DNA of 64,000 bases from Anaerolineaceae bacterium UBA4775. GTDB taxonomy: Bacteria; Chloroflexota; Anaerolineae; Anaerolineales; Anaerolineaceae. The stretch spans positions 1 to 64,000 of the forward strand of contig DHHJ01000011.1 in the NCBI GenBank assembly GCA_002403205.1. The letters run 5' to 3'. Position 1 is the first letter of the stretch, and every line of letters starts with the position of its first letter. A program made the translations under genes and the position numbers. The notes beneath the pieces are model-generated. The model made no database searches, had not been told where the DNA came from, and saw only the letters and a list, made by a program, of their open reading frames with translations. Of the stretch, positions 27,103 to 35,330 are shown piece by piece.

Positions 27103-28083
27103 TTAGGCCATGGTCAGAGCCATGACAGCTTTCTGGGCGTGCAGGCGGTTCTCCGCTTCGTCAAACACAACAGAATGCGACCCGTCCATCACACCGTCGG
27201 TCACTTCGATGTTGCGATCGGCCGGCAGGGGATGCATGTAAATGGCATCATCCTTCGCCAGGGCCATCTTGCGCTCATCGGTAATCCAGCTCTCGTACTT
27301 TTGTGTAACTTTGGTGATCTGATCGGGATCGCTGAATTGAACCAGGGGGCCCCAGGATTTCGCGTACACGATGTCGGCGTCTTTGAAGCCTTCTTCCATG
27401 CTGTCGACCACTTCAAAACCGGTGTTGTACTTGCGGGCCTGTTCGCGGGCCTGGTCCATGATATCGGGCATCAGTTCAAACTCTGGCGGGTGGGCCAGGG
27501 TCACATCCAGACCAAAGCGGGGCATCTGCAGGATCAGGGATTGCGGCACCGAGATTGGTTTGGCGTAAGAAGCAGCATACGCCCAGGAAACGACGATCTT
27601 CTTCCCGCGTAGGTTGCGGCCTTTCTTCTCCCAGATGGTCATCAGGTCTGCCAGGCATTGATGGGGATGGTAATAATCGCATTGCATGTTCAAGACCGGC
27701 ACACGTGAGGCGCTGGCCACCAGGTTGAGGTAGCGGTTGCCGATACCCCAGTCCACATGGCGGATGGCGATGCCGTCGAAATAGCGGCCGAAGATCTCGC
27801 CGATCTCTTTTTCCGTATCGCCATGCGAAATCTGGGTGCTCTTGGATTCAACAAAAGCGGCATGACCGCCCAGTTGTGCCATCCCTGCTTCAAAACTGCC
27901 GCGGGTGCGAGTGCTGGAGAAGAAGAACAACATCGCCAGGACCTTATCACGCAGATAGGCATGAGATTGCCCCAGGGCGCGTTTCATTTTGAGGTCAAAG
28001 GCGAGGTCTAATACAGTTTCTACCTCTTCCTTGCTAAAATCAAGGTCGCTGATCAGGTCACGACCACGAAGATTGGTAATCAT
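27103..28083 (-). CDS. YgeW-like knotted carbamoyltransferase
   Basis: A 326-residue member of the aspartate/ornithine carbamoyltransferase superfamily. The carbamoyl-phosphate loop is SSTRTR (56-61, in FFFSSTRTRGSFEAGM); HPHQCLADL and YMHPLPADR are the other conserved phosphate and substrate segments. The stretch AYAASYAKPISVPQ and the order around it fit YgeW rather than anabolic ArgF. YgeW enzymes have a knotted fold and a substrate tied to anaerobic purine degradation. It lies 36 bases upstream of carbamate kinase. The true carbamoyl acceptor is unknown. Confidence 0.85.
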   Translation of the reverse strand: MITNLRGRDLISDLDFSKEEVETVLDLAFDLKMKRALGQSHAYLRDKVLAMLFFFSSTRTRGSFEAGMAQLGGHAAFVESKSTQISHGDTEKEIGEIFGRYFDGIAIRHVDWGIGNRYLNLVASASRVPVLNMQCDYYHPHQCLADLMTIWEKKGRNLRGKKIVVSWAYAASYAKPISVPQSLILQMPRFGLDVTLAHPPEFELMPDIMDQAREQARKYNTGFEVVDSMEEGFKDADIVYAKSWGPLVQFSDPDQITKVTQKYESWITDERKMALAKDDAIYMHPLPADRNIEVTDGVMDGSHSVVFDEAENRLHAQKAVMALTMA

Positions 28084-28167
28084 GCTTTACTCCTTTGGTA
28101 GTTGAGACGCCATCCTCCATTTTCATACATGGAGGATGGTTGGTCTAATGATATTTCTTGGTGCCGA

Positions 28168-29121
28168 CTACTCGGTGGCGCCCAATACGAGGGCCAGCAG
28201 TGCCATGCGCATCACAACGCCGTTGAAGGCTTCCTGCCAGTAGCGGGACCACTTGGTGATGTCCACATCGGGTGGGATCTCATCCATACGGGGGAGTGAG
28301 TGCAGCAGGATCGCATCGGATTTCGCCTTGCTGGAGAGCAGCTCGCGGGTGATCTTGTAGTTGGCGGGGGTCATACCCACATCGCCAGCGCGCTCATCGC
28401 GAGACTTGGTGTAATCGGGTTGCACAACAGGTTCCACCAGGATCACGTCGGCATCGGCAATGGCCTGCTCAACATGCTCGGCTTCCTTGTAATCCAGGGC
28501 AAATTTATCGAGATCCGCTTTGAATTCCTCCGTGAGGGACATCTCGGGCGGGGAAACAAAGGTGATCGGGCAGTCGAACTGGGTCAGACCGTAAGCGAGG
28601 GAGTGCATGGTGCGCATGCGCATATCACCCACTGCCAGCCAGCGTAAGCCGTCCAGGTGACCTTTTTCCCGGTACACGGTGTAGAAGTCAGTCAGGATCT
28701 GGGTGGGGTGCTCGCCCCAGCCGTCACCACCATTGATGATGGGAATGCTGGCCCATTTGGCTGCTTCAGCGGGGGCACCTTGCTGGAAGTGACGCATTAC
28801 GATCACATCACCATAGAACTCCAGCATTTTAACGGTGTCCTTGATCGATTCCTGGTAGAAATCGCCGGCCCGGGTCATCTTTGCATCGGAAAAACCAGTC
28901 ACCTGGCCGCCCAGGCGGATCATGCCTGCTTCGTGAGCAAGGCGGGTGCGGGTGCTGGGCTGGTAGAAAGCGGTCACCAAGGTTTTTTCTTTCAGCAGGT
29001 CTGAATTTTGCCGATTCCTGGCGATGGGTTCAAGTTCTTCAGCGATTTCAAAGACCCTGAAAAACTCATTTCGCTCGAAGTCTTTTAAAGAAAGAATGTC
29101 ACGGCCTAAAAAACTACGCAT
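28168..29121 (-). CDS. Aspartate carbamoyltransferase-like enzyme (PyrB family)
   Basis: A 317-residue carbamoyltransferase with aspartate-carbamoyltransferase features: FYQPSTRTR (52-60), GDGWGEHPTQ, and LHSLPRMDEIPPDVD near the C-terminus (compare HPLPRVDEI of PyrB). The second carbamoyltransferase of this operon, 84 bases upstream of the YgeW-like gene. No PyrI regulatory chain is nearby. In biosynthesis it would make carbamoyl-aspartate; in this setting it may work in a catabolic direction or serve pyrimidine supply. Start ATG 29121 has AAAGGAGTAAAGT ahead. Confidence 0.85.
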   Translation of the reverse strand: MRSFLGRDILSLKDFERNEFFRVFEIAEELEPIARNRQNSDLLKEKTLVTAFYQPSTRTRLAHEAGMIRLGGQVTGFSDAKMTRAGDFYQESIKDTVKMLEFYGDVIVMRHFQQGAPAEAAKWASIPIINGGDGWGEHPTQILTDFYTVYREKGHLDGLRWLAVGDMRMRTMHSLAYGLTQFDCPITFVSPPEMSLTEEFKADLDKFALDYKEAEHVEQAIADADVILVEPVVQPDYTKSRDERAGDVGMTPANYKITRELLSSKAKSDAILLHSLPRMDEIPPDVDITKWSRYWQEAFNGVVMRMALLALVLGATE

Positions 29122-29174
29122 TTTACTTTACTCCTTTTGTAATATGGGTGTATTGATAAAAATGGGGTGTCCTT

Positions 29175-29906
29175 TCATGTGGTAACACCGCCGATTTTAC
29201 GAATGATATGCAGACGAAAATAACCCGGCAGGAAATAACTGTGCGAATAGTCCACCGGATCGCCTGACTCATTGAACAAAAGCGCTCTGAGCAGCAGCAG
29301 GGTATCGCCGCGCTGGATATTAAGCGCTTTGGCCACCTCCACGGGGGCGTGGATGGCGCTGATCTCCGTTTTGGAGGTTGAAAGAGGGGGATCGCCAATC
29401 GTGATGAGCAAATCAAGCACCGACCCAGTAAAACGGGTTGCCAGGGTCTCGGGGTCAAGCACATGCTCGGGAAGCACATCCACCAGGTAAGCCACCGGGG
29501 AGTCGTGCATCATGATCACACGGCGCACCTCGATCACCGGGTCACCCAGTGCAATGACCAATTTATTGGACTGGCGCGCACTCGCCTGCAGGTGTGTAAA
29601 CTCAAAGTGGCCCATCGTGACCTCTAAACCAATCCTTTCAGCCAGGGTCTCAATGCTTTCCAGCACTTCCAGGCCAGAGTCAATCACCTGGGTTGGCCCA
29701 ACCACAAAGGTGCCCACACCCTGCTGGCGTTTGAGCATTCCCTGGCTCTCAAAGGTGCGCATCGCCTCACGCAGCGTGGCGCGGGAAACGCCCATTTGCT
29801 CGGCCAGCAACGGCTCAGACGGCAGCTTCGAGCCTTTGGGGGCTTTTTGGATCAGATCGGCCAGCTCAGTTTGCAGGCGTTGGTAGGTTGAGCGTTCCTC
29901 AGTCAC
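29175..29906 (-). CDS. GntR-family transcriptional regulator with UTRA domain
   Basis: A 243-residue one-component regulator. The winged helix-turn-helix occupies residues 8-75 (KLPSEPLLAEQMGVSRATLR, then GVGTFV), and the C-terminal two thirds form a UTRA ligand-binding domain (about 95-238; ending SHSYFLPGYFRLHII). It sits in the middle of the nucleobase/carbamoyl cluster, just downstream of the 8-oxoguanine deaminase gene. TTGTCAGACAA-like palindromes upstream of genes in this cluster fit a GntR operator and are probably its sites. The inducer is unknown; a purine or ureide is a reasonable guess. Confidence 0.9.
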   Translation of the reverse strand: MTEERSTYQRLQTELADLIQKAPKGSKLPSEPLLAEQMGVSRATLREAMRTFESQGMLKRQQGVGTFVVGPTQVIDSGLEVLESIETLAERIGLEVTMGHFEFTHLQASARQSNKLVIALGDPVIEVRRVIMMHDSPVAYLVDVLPEHVLDPETLATRFTGSVLDLLITIGDPPLSTSKTEISAIHAPVEVAKALNIQRGDTLLLLRALLFNESGDPVDYSHSYFLPGYFRLHIIRKIGGVTT

Positions 29907-29938
29907 GATGGTTTTCCAAAAATAACAGGTTCACGAAT

Positions 29939-31324
29939 TTATCCATTCAACAAGCGTTTCGCAGCCTGGTTATGTCTTCCGACCAGGCCTGGGACGTCGA
30001 CCGTCACCAGCGTACCTTGATTGACGATCAAGTTGCCGCCGACGATGTTAAAGTCAACGGTTTGTGGAGCGCAGAACAGGGCAGCAGCCACGGGGTCGTG
30101 CAGTGCACCGGCATAATCGAGGCGATTGAGGTTGATGGCAAACAGGTCGGCACATTTGCCCACAGCCAGCGAGCCGATGTCATCCCTGCCCAGCACCTCA
30201 GCACCGCCGCGGGTGGCAATCTCAAGTGCCTGGCGGGCACTCATCAAAGGCGGCGCGTCCTCACCAGAACGGGATGCCCCGCCCAAACCCGCGCTCAACC
30301 GTGCCAGGAGCATGGCCTGCCTGGCCTCACCCAAAAGGTGAGAACTATCGTTGCTGGCAGAGCCATCCACACCCAGCCCCACCTTGACACCTTGGGTCAG
30401 CATGTGCAGTATGGGGGCTATTCCCGAGGCCAGCCGCATGTTGGAGCTGGGGCAGTGCGCCACCCCGCAGCCTGTATCGGCATAGAGCTGAATTTCTGCC
30501 TCATTCACATGCACACTGTGGGCAAACCACACATCCTCCCCAATCCAATCAACCTCCTGCATGTAAGCCACCGGTCGGTGACCGAACCTTTCAATGCAGA
30601 AGTCCTCTTCGTCCTTGGTCTCTGCCAGGTGGGTATGCAGATGTACACCGTATTCCCGCGCCAGGGCAGCCGATTGGCGCATCAGTTCACTCGTCACGCT
30701 GAAGGGCGAACAGGGGGCGAGCACAATCTGCAACATGGAACCCGGGTTCGGGTCGTGATAGGTTTCGATCAGCCGTTGGCTATCCAACAGGATGTCTTCC
30801 TCCCGGTCAACGACGCTGTCGGGGGGCAGTCCACCTGCCGATTCACCCAGGCTCATCGAGCCGCGCGAGGCATGCAGGCGCAAGCCAACCTCACCGGCAG
30901 CCAGGATTTCGTCATCGAGGCTTGACCCGTTGGGGAACAGGTACAGGTGATCGGATGCAGTCGTGCAGCCCGAAAGCGCCAGTTCAGCCAGCGCCGTCTG
31001 CGTGGAAACCCGGATATCCTCGGGGGTCATCCGGGCCCAGATGGGATACAGGGTCACCAGCCAGTTGAACAGGTTGGCGTTTTGCGCTTTGGGTACTGCC
31101 CGTGTCAGGGTTTGATAAAAGTGGTGGTGGGTGTTGACAAACCCCGGGAAAACAATATGCCCGGAAAGGTCGAGTTCCTGATCGGCCTTTGCGGGCATAT
31201 CCCTCAGTGCGCCTATCGCGTGAATGAAGCCATCCTTGATAAAAAGGTTGGTGTGCTGCAATTCTCGGCGCTGGTCGTCCATGGTGACCAGGGTTTCGAT
31301 GTTTTTGATGAGCAAAGAGGACAT
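29939..31324 (-). CDS. 8-oxoguanine deaminase
   Basis: A 461-residue amidohydrolase that converts 8-oxoguanine to urate and ammonia. The zinc motif is in NTHHHFYQTLTRAVP (His66-68), followed by LFNWLVTLYPIWARMTPE, LAPCSPFSVTSELMRQSAAL, HTHLAETKDEEDF and CHCPSSNMRLASGI-type segments that match the characterised Pseudomonas enzyme very closely as I recall it. SsnA-type aminohydrolases occupy the equivalent place in E. coli. Two GntR-type palindromes lie at 31346 and 31398, in its promoter region. It opens the route from oxidised guanine into the ureide/carbamoyl-phosphate steps. Confidence 0.9.
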   Translation of the reverse strand: MSSLLIKNIETLVTMDDQRRELQHTNLFIKDGFIHAIGALRDMPAKADQELDLSGHIVFPGFVNTHHHFYQTLTRAVPKAQNANLFNWLVTLYPIWARMTPEDIRVSTQTALAELALSGCTTASDHLYLFPNGSSLDDEILAAGEVGLRLHASRGSMSLGESAGGLPPDSVVDREEDILLDSQRLIETYHDPNPGSMLQIVLAPCSPFSVTSELMRQSAALAREYGVHLHTHLAETKDEEDFCIERFGHRPVAYMQEVDWIGEDVWFAHSVHVNEAEIQLYADTGCGVAHCPSSNMRLASGIAPILHMLTQGVKVGLGVDGSASNDSSHLLGEARQAMLLARLSAGLGGASRSGEDAPPLMSARQALEIATRGGAEVLGRDDIGSLAVGKCADLFAINLNRLDYAGALHDPVAAALFCAPQTVDFNIVGGNLIVNQGTLVTVDVPGLVGRHNQAAKRLLNG

Positions 31325-31345
31325 ATCTTAATCACCATTGGGGAT

Positions 31346-31356
31346 TTGTCAGACAT
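31346..31356. promoter_or_regulatory. GntR-type operator, proximal site of the 8-oxoguanine deaminase gene
   Basis: TTGTCAGACAT, one base different from the palindrome at 31398, begins 22 bases upstream of the ATG at 31324. Centre-to-centre distance to the second site is 52 bp, close to five helical turns. Confidence 0.6.
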
Positions 31357-31397
31357 TTGAACGTATTTATTTTATCGAATAAACCGCCCCCTGTCAA

Positions 31398-31408
31398 TTG
31401 TCAGACAA
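31398..31408. promoter_or_regulatory. GntR-type operator, distal site of the 8-oxoguanine deaminase gene
   Basis: TTGTCAGACAA, identical to the site at 23780. It lies 74 bases upstream of the deaminase start, in the gap after the stop of the DHOD-like gene. Confidence 0.6.
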
Positions 31409-31434
31409 ATATTTCAGCAATCTGAGATCACTTT

Positions 31435-32229
31435 TTAAGGTTCAGCAGACAAAAGGCGCATGCCCTGGTCAATCCCCCATAGCGCGCTCCCCAAACCCAC
31501 CGCCAGCACACCCGTTTCCAGCAGCGCATCTACCTGCCAGCGGGCGGTGACCCCGCCGTTGGCGATCACGCGCAGCCCGGCTGTGACCAGCACCCGGGCA
31601 GCCCTCAACATCACGGGGAAGATGGCCGGGCCGTACAGCCTGCCCGGGATGATCTCACCATCTCCACCGGGCAATGCGCCGCGCGGCTCAACCAGGTGGA
31701 CGGCAGCCGGGCCAAGCCCAGTCAAAACCCCAAGCAAGACCGGGACCTGTTCGGGGGAAACACAGGGAACCAGTGGCAGTTCTCCATAACCTGCTTCAAA
31801 CAGCGCAGCCAGCAAATCGGGATGGCAGTCTGGCGGCAAGCCCAGCTCAACCGCCAGGATGTTCTCTAGCCCCTCCAGTTTAGGTAACATTTCAGCGATG
31901 TCAGCGGGCGTCTCGACCAGCAAATGGACGATCACGGGCAGGGGCGCGGCCGCCCAGCGCTGCCGGAAGTGTGAAATCACCCGTGTGATGCCCGGGTTGG
32001 GATAGCCGCTATGCAGCAGGAAGCCCCCCAAAAAAGGAATGACTGCCCTGTTCGCAGCGGGGACCCGGGGTGCTCGGCTGATCGGGTTGGTGATGAAGGC
32101 GCCTAAACCCCTCAAAGCCGGTGCAAGGCGCGGCTCGGGGGCGAAACCCAAGGTGCCGCTGGCATTCACAAAGGGTTTATCCAGCAGCAACTCCCGTTTA
32201 AGCACAGGGCGTTCCTCATCGAGCCACAT
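31435..32229 (-). CDS. Dihydroorotate-dehydrogenase-like protein lacking canonical catalytic residues
   Basis: A 264-residue TIM-barrel protein related to dihydroorotate dehydrogenase. It keeps the FMN-type start VNASGTLGF, a GLGAFIT strand, and the C-terminal IANGGV and GLGSALW phosphate-binding strands. The usual ITK lysine is Asn48 (FITNPIS), and the NLSCPN active-site stretch is replaced by ELGLPPDC, so normal dihydroorotate oxidation is doubtful. It is shorter than DHODs (about 300). ATG 32229 has a perfect AAGGAGG 7 bases ahead and overlaps the upstream PyrK-like gene by 14 bases. It may act on another reduced pyrimidine or be structural. Confidence 0.7.
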   Translation of the reverse strand: MWLDEERPVLKRELLLDKPFVNASGTLGFAPEPRLAPALRGLGAFITNPISRAPRVPAANRAVIPFLGGFLLHSGYPNPGITRVISHFRQRWAAAPLPVIVHLLVETPADIAEMLPKLEGLENILAVELGLPPDCHPDLLAALFEAGYGELPLVPCVSPEQVPVLLGVLTGLGPAAVHLVEPRGALPGGDGEIIPGRLYGPAIFPVMLRAARVLVTAGLRVIANGGVTARWQVDALLETGVLAVGLGSALWGIDQGMRLLSAEP

Positions 32230-32917
32230 GCACAACCTCCTTGAGGGGGAACACCGGTCCGTCCGCGCAGACGTACCGCCAACCGCGCCGGGTGCGGACA
32301 GCACACACGCCGCATTCGCCCACACCCCGGCAGGGCATAGGCGTGAAGATGAGCACTTCCGCCTCACAGCGCCAAGTGTGCGGGGCAACTTGGTCTATGA
32401 ATGTCGTTAGCCCAGACCGGTCCACATCAACAGCCAGGTAATCCGGCCAGCCGGGCTCCTCTACCAGGGCAGCCAACGGGAGGATCTCCACCTGGGATGG
32501 CACCCGGGCGAGCACATCCTCGGGTATACCCCTGTCGGTGAACAAGGACACGGCAGCCTGCTGCGCCAAGCCATCGGGGACCAGGGTCAGCAACCGGTTA
32601 GGCGAAACCCCGTAGGGCACCAGGCCCACCCGCCGCACAGACCCGGGCAGGGAAAAGCCATGACCCTGTGGCGCAGCACAGGCTACAAGGTCGCCAGGCT
32701 GCCAGGTGGCGGGGAGCGCTCCCAGCGCGAGCCGGTTTGGGCCGACCAGCACCGGGAATAATGGCGTTGCCAGGCCATCCATGTCCCCATCAAGGCGCTG
32801 GCAGGGCAGGTACTGGCCAGGCAGGGGCCAGTATTTCACCGGCAGGTCGATCAGGCCGGCAATTTCCGTACCCAGCTGGATCACCTCGACCAGTTTTGCT
32901 GATAGGATGGCCATCAT
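32216..32917 (-). CDS. PyrK-like FAD/[2Fe-2S] electron-transfer subunit
   Basis: A 233-residue protein like the electron-transfer subunit of type 1B dihydroorotate dehydrogenase. A degenerate FAD-binding part (LPGQYLPCQ, later APQGHGFSLP, comparable to GPLGNGF) is followed by a compact NAD-like part and a well-preserved [2Fe-2S] motif: Cys at about 196, 202, 205 and 217 in PCRGVGECGVC and YVCADGPVF. It overlaps the DHOD-like gene, so a 1:1 complex is likely. PyrK passes electrons from the FMN subunit to NAD. ATG 32917 or 32914 both fit; AAAAGGG lies just ahead. Confidence 0.8.
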   Translation of the reverse strand: MMAILSAKLVEVIQLGTEIAGLIDLPVKYWPLPGQYLPCQRLDGDMDGLATPLFPVLVGPNRLALGALPATWQPGDLVACAAPQGHGFSLPGSVRRVGLVPYGVSPNRLLTLVPDGLAQQAAVSLFTDRGIPEDVLARVPSQVEILPLAALVEEPGWPDYLAVDVDRSGLTTFIDQVAPHTWRCEAEVLIFTPMPCRGVGECGVCAVRTRRGWRYVCADGPVFPLKEVVHVAR

Positions 32918-33038
32918 TTGCCCTTTTATGCGCAATGGTTACCGATTAAACGCATTAATTGCCTATGGTGAAAAAATCAACGATGTTACCCTTCAACGGC
33001 GCCTCGCAGAAGCACGGCGGGCCGTGCCACAGCAGCAA

Positions 33039-34808
33039 TCACAGGGGATTTGGCTCGCCTGGGACCTGCTGATCTTCGAACGCCTCCTTGATCGCCTTAA
33101 CCGCCTCCTCAAGTGGGACGATCCAGCGTTCATCCCCGTCGCGGCGTTTGAACTCGAATCCTCCATTTTGCAGCGACCGGGCCGAGACCGTCACCCGCAA
33201 CGGGATGCCGACCAGGTCAGCATCGTTGAACTTAACGCCGGCGCGCTCATCCCGGTCATCATACAGAGGCTCAAGGCCTGCTTTCACCAGGTCCTGGTAG
33301 AAGCCCTCTGCCGCAGATTCCGCAGTGCCGTCCCTGCTGGGCAACATCACCAGGTGCACCGGGTAAGGCGCTACAGAGGCGGGCCAGATCATCCCCTGGT
33401 CATCGTGGTGTTCCTCCACAATGCACGCCACCAACCGGCCCACGCCGATCCCATAGGAGCCCATCACGATTGGCTGGGGCTGGCCGTCCTCATCCAGGAA
33501 AGTGGCCCCTAAAGCTGCCGTGTAACGGGTGCCCAGTTTGAAAATGTTGCCAACCTCCACGCCACGTGCTGCTTCCAGCGCCCCCTCGCAATGCGGGCAG
33601 GGCGATCCATCCTCGGCCAATGCAATGTCTGCCACGATGTCCGCTTCGTAATCCCGTCCGAGGTTGGTGTTGCGCAGATGGTAGCCGGCCTCGTTGGCGC
33701 CCCCCACCAAATTCGGCGAGCGGGGCAGCAGGTCATCCGCCACAACCCAGGTTTTTTCCCGGTCAATGCCAATCGGCGAGGCATACCCCGGGCAGGCGCC
33801 GATCGCCTCAATCTCAACATCGAGGGCTGGCCGCAGGTTCCTGACAGTGCCTTTACCGGCAGCAGCCAGGGCATTGGCCAGTTTGGTCTCATTCAAAGCC
33901 ATATCGCCCCGCAGAACGGCAAACACCATGCGGGGTGCGTCTTCACCGTCTACTTCAGCCATCAGGAAGACCGCTTTGGCCGTCTTCCCCGGGGAGATGT
34001 CCAGGTAAGCGGCCAGCTCTGCGATGGAAGATGCTCCGGGCGTGGCCACCTTCTCGAGGGGCAGCGCATCTTCGCTGGGTGGGTGCGGCTTGCTGAAAGC
34101 AGCCACCTGGCGGTTGGCGGCATAATCGCATGACTGGCAGAACAGGAGCGTATCCTCTCCCACTGGCGTCAGGTACATGTACTCGTGGGCTGCCAGACCG
34201 CCCATCATGCCGGTATCGGAACCAACCGCCCTGACCGGTAAACCGCAGCGGTTAAAGATGCGGAAGTAGGCCTCGTAATGCGCCTGGTACTGCCGGTCAA
34301 GGCCGGCCAGGTCGCGATCGAGGCTGTAGCTATCAAGCATCGTGAATTCCCGCACCCGGATCAATCCCGCCCGCGGCCGGGGGTCATCCCGGAATTTGGT
34401 CTGAATGTGATAGATCAGCTGGGGCAGCTGGCGGTAGGATTGGATCTCGCGCCGAGCCAGGTCGGTGACAACCTCCTCATGGGTCATGGCCAAGACCATA
34501 TCATGCCCGCTGCGATCCTTGAAACGGGCCATTTCTGCGCCAATTTGCCCCCAGCGGCCGGTCTCCTGCCAGATATCGGCAGGATGCACTACCGGCATGG
34601 TCAGCTCCTGGCCGCCGATGGCTTCGATTTCCTCTCGCATGATGTTTTCGATGTGGGTCACCACCCGCCGTCCAAGGGGCAAGTACGAATAAATCCCCGC
34701 CCCCAACTGGCGGATGAAACCCGCCCTGAGCAAGAGCTGATGGCTGGCGATCTCCGCTTCGGAAGGTGCCTCCCGCAGGGTGGTGCTGAACAGTTGTGAC
34801 ATTCGCAT
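33039..34808 (-). CDS. proS: Prolyl-tRNA synthetase, bacterial type with editing insertion
   Basis: A 589-residue class II aminoacyl-tRNA synthetase that charges tRNA-Pro. Motif 2/3 regions and the early RAGFIRQLGAGIYSYLPLG and REFTMLDSYS are diagnostic of bacterial ProS; the YbaK-like editing domain lies at about 230-400 (KTAKAVFLMAEV, VAVLRGDMALNE-type segment). The C-terminus has the anticodon-binding domain (YDDRDERAGVKFNDADLVG). It lies 3 bases downstream of the bactofilin stop, implying co-transcription. Intact and of standard length. Confidence 0.97.
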   Translation of the reverse strand: MRMSQLFSTTLREAPSEAEIASHQLLLRAGFIRQLGAGIYSYLPLGRRVVTHIENIMREEIEAIGGQELTMPVVHPADIWQETGRWGQIGAEMARFKDRSGHDMVLAMTHEEVVTDLARREIQSYRQLPQLIYHIQTKFRDDPRPRAGLIRVREFTMLDSYSLDRDLAGLDRQYQAHYEAYFRIFNRCGLPVRAVGSDTGMMGGLAAHEYMYLTPVGEDTLLFCQSCDYAANRQVAAFSKPHPPSEDALPLEKVATPGASSIAELAAYLDISPGKTAKAVFLMAEVDGEDAPRMVFAVLRGDMALNETKLANALAAAGKGTVRNLRPALDVEIEAIGACPGYASPIGIDREKTWVVADDLLPRSPNLVGGANEAGYHLRNTNLGRDYEADIVADIALAEDGSPCPHCEGALEAARGVEVGNIFKLGTRYTAALGATFLDEDGQPQPIVMGSYGIGVGRLVACIVEEHHDDQGMIWPASVAPYPVHLVMLPSRDGTAESAAEGFYQDLVKAGLEPLYDDRDERAGVKFNDADLVGIPLRVTVSARSLQNGGFEFKRRDGDERWIVPLEEAVKAIKEAFEDQQVPGEPNPL

Positions 34809-34811
34809 CGG

Positions 34812-35264
34812 TCACTCCGCCGCTTGGTCGCTCGGCGCATCAGCGTTTGCTTCACCATCCTGCTTTTCATCCGTGGGCAGGTCAGACAGGTCCACGTGCT
34901 CCTCCATGGTGACCTTTCCCCTCAGGAAGGCACCCTCATCGGTCGAAATCGATTGGACCTTCACATCACCATACACCCTTCCGGTGGCGCGGATTTCAAG
35001 CTTTTCAGCGACGATATGGCCATTCACAGAACCCGCCACAATCACCGTCCCGGCTTTGAGCGCCTGGCAGGTCACCCGGCCGGTCTCTCCGATGATGACC
35101 AGGCCGCGCACGGCAATCTCGCCTTCCAGGGCGCCTTCAATGCGCACGCCGCCTTTGCCGCGCAGGTCACCCTTCCAGCTGATGCCGGGGCCCAGCACAG
35201 AGGTCACCCGTTCAACCGGCTTGGCCGAGGTGATATCAGGGGGAGGGTTCTTTTTTCCAAACAT
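34812..35264 (-). CDS. Bactofilin
   Basis: A 150-residue bactofilin, a self-polymerising cytoskeletal protein with a right-handed beta-helix core. The central domain (about 25-125) shows the regular short repeats VRIEGALEGEIAVRGLVIIG and KAGTVIVAGSVNGHIVAEK. Proline-rich N-terminal and acidic C-terminal tails (ending QAAE) flank it, as usual. Bactofilins scaffold cell-wall or envelope machinery. It directly precedes proS and follows the lipoyl/acyltransferase gene by about 65 bases. Confidence 0.92.
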   Translation of the reverse strand: MFGKKNPPPDITSAKPVERVTSVLGPGISWKGDLRGKGGVRIEGALEGEIAVRGLVIIGETGRVTCQALKAGTVIVAGSVNGHIVAEKLEIRATGRVYGDVKVQSISTDEGAFLRGKVTMEEHVDLSDLPTDEKQDGEANADAPSDQAAE

Positions 35265-35330
35265 GATCAGGTCTGCCTTTCCTTGTTAATCCTCACAACC
35301 ACACATGAAGTTATTTACTCAATGAAACAC

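Noticed and set aside
32230..32388. A 53-residue extension of the DHOD-like protein
   Set aside because: It is the antisense-frame shadow of the PyrK-like gene; ATG 32229 has a perfect AAGGAGG site.
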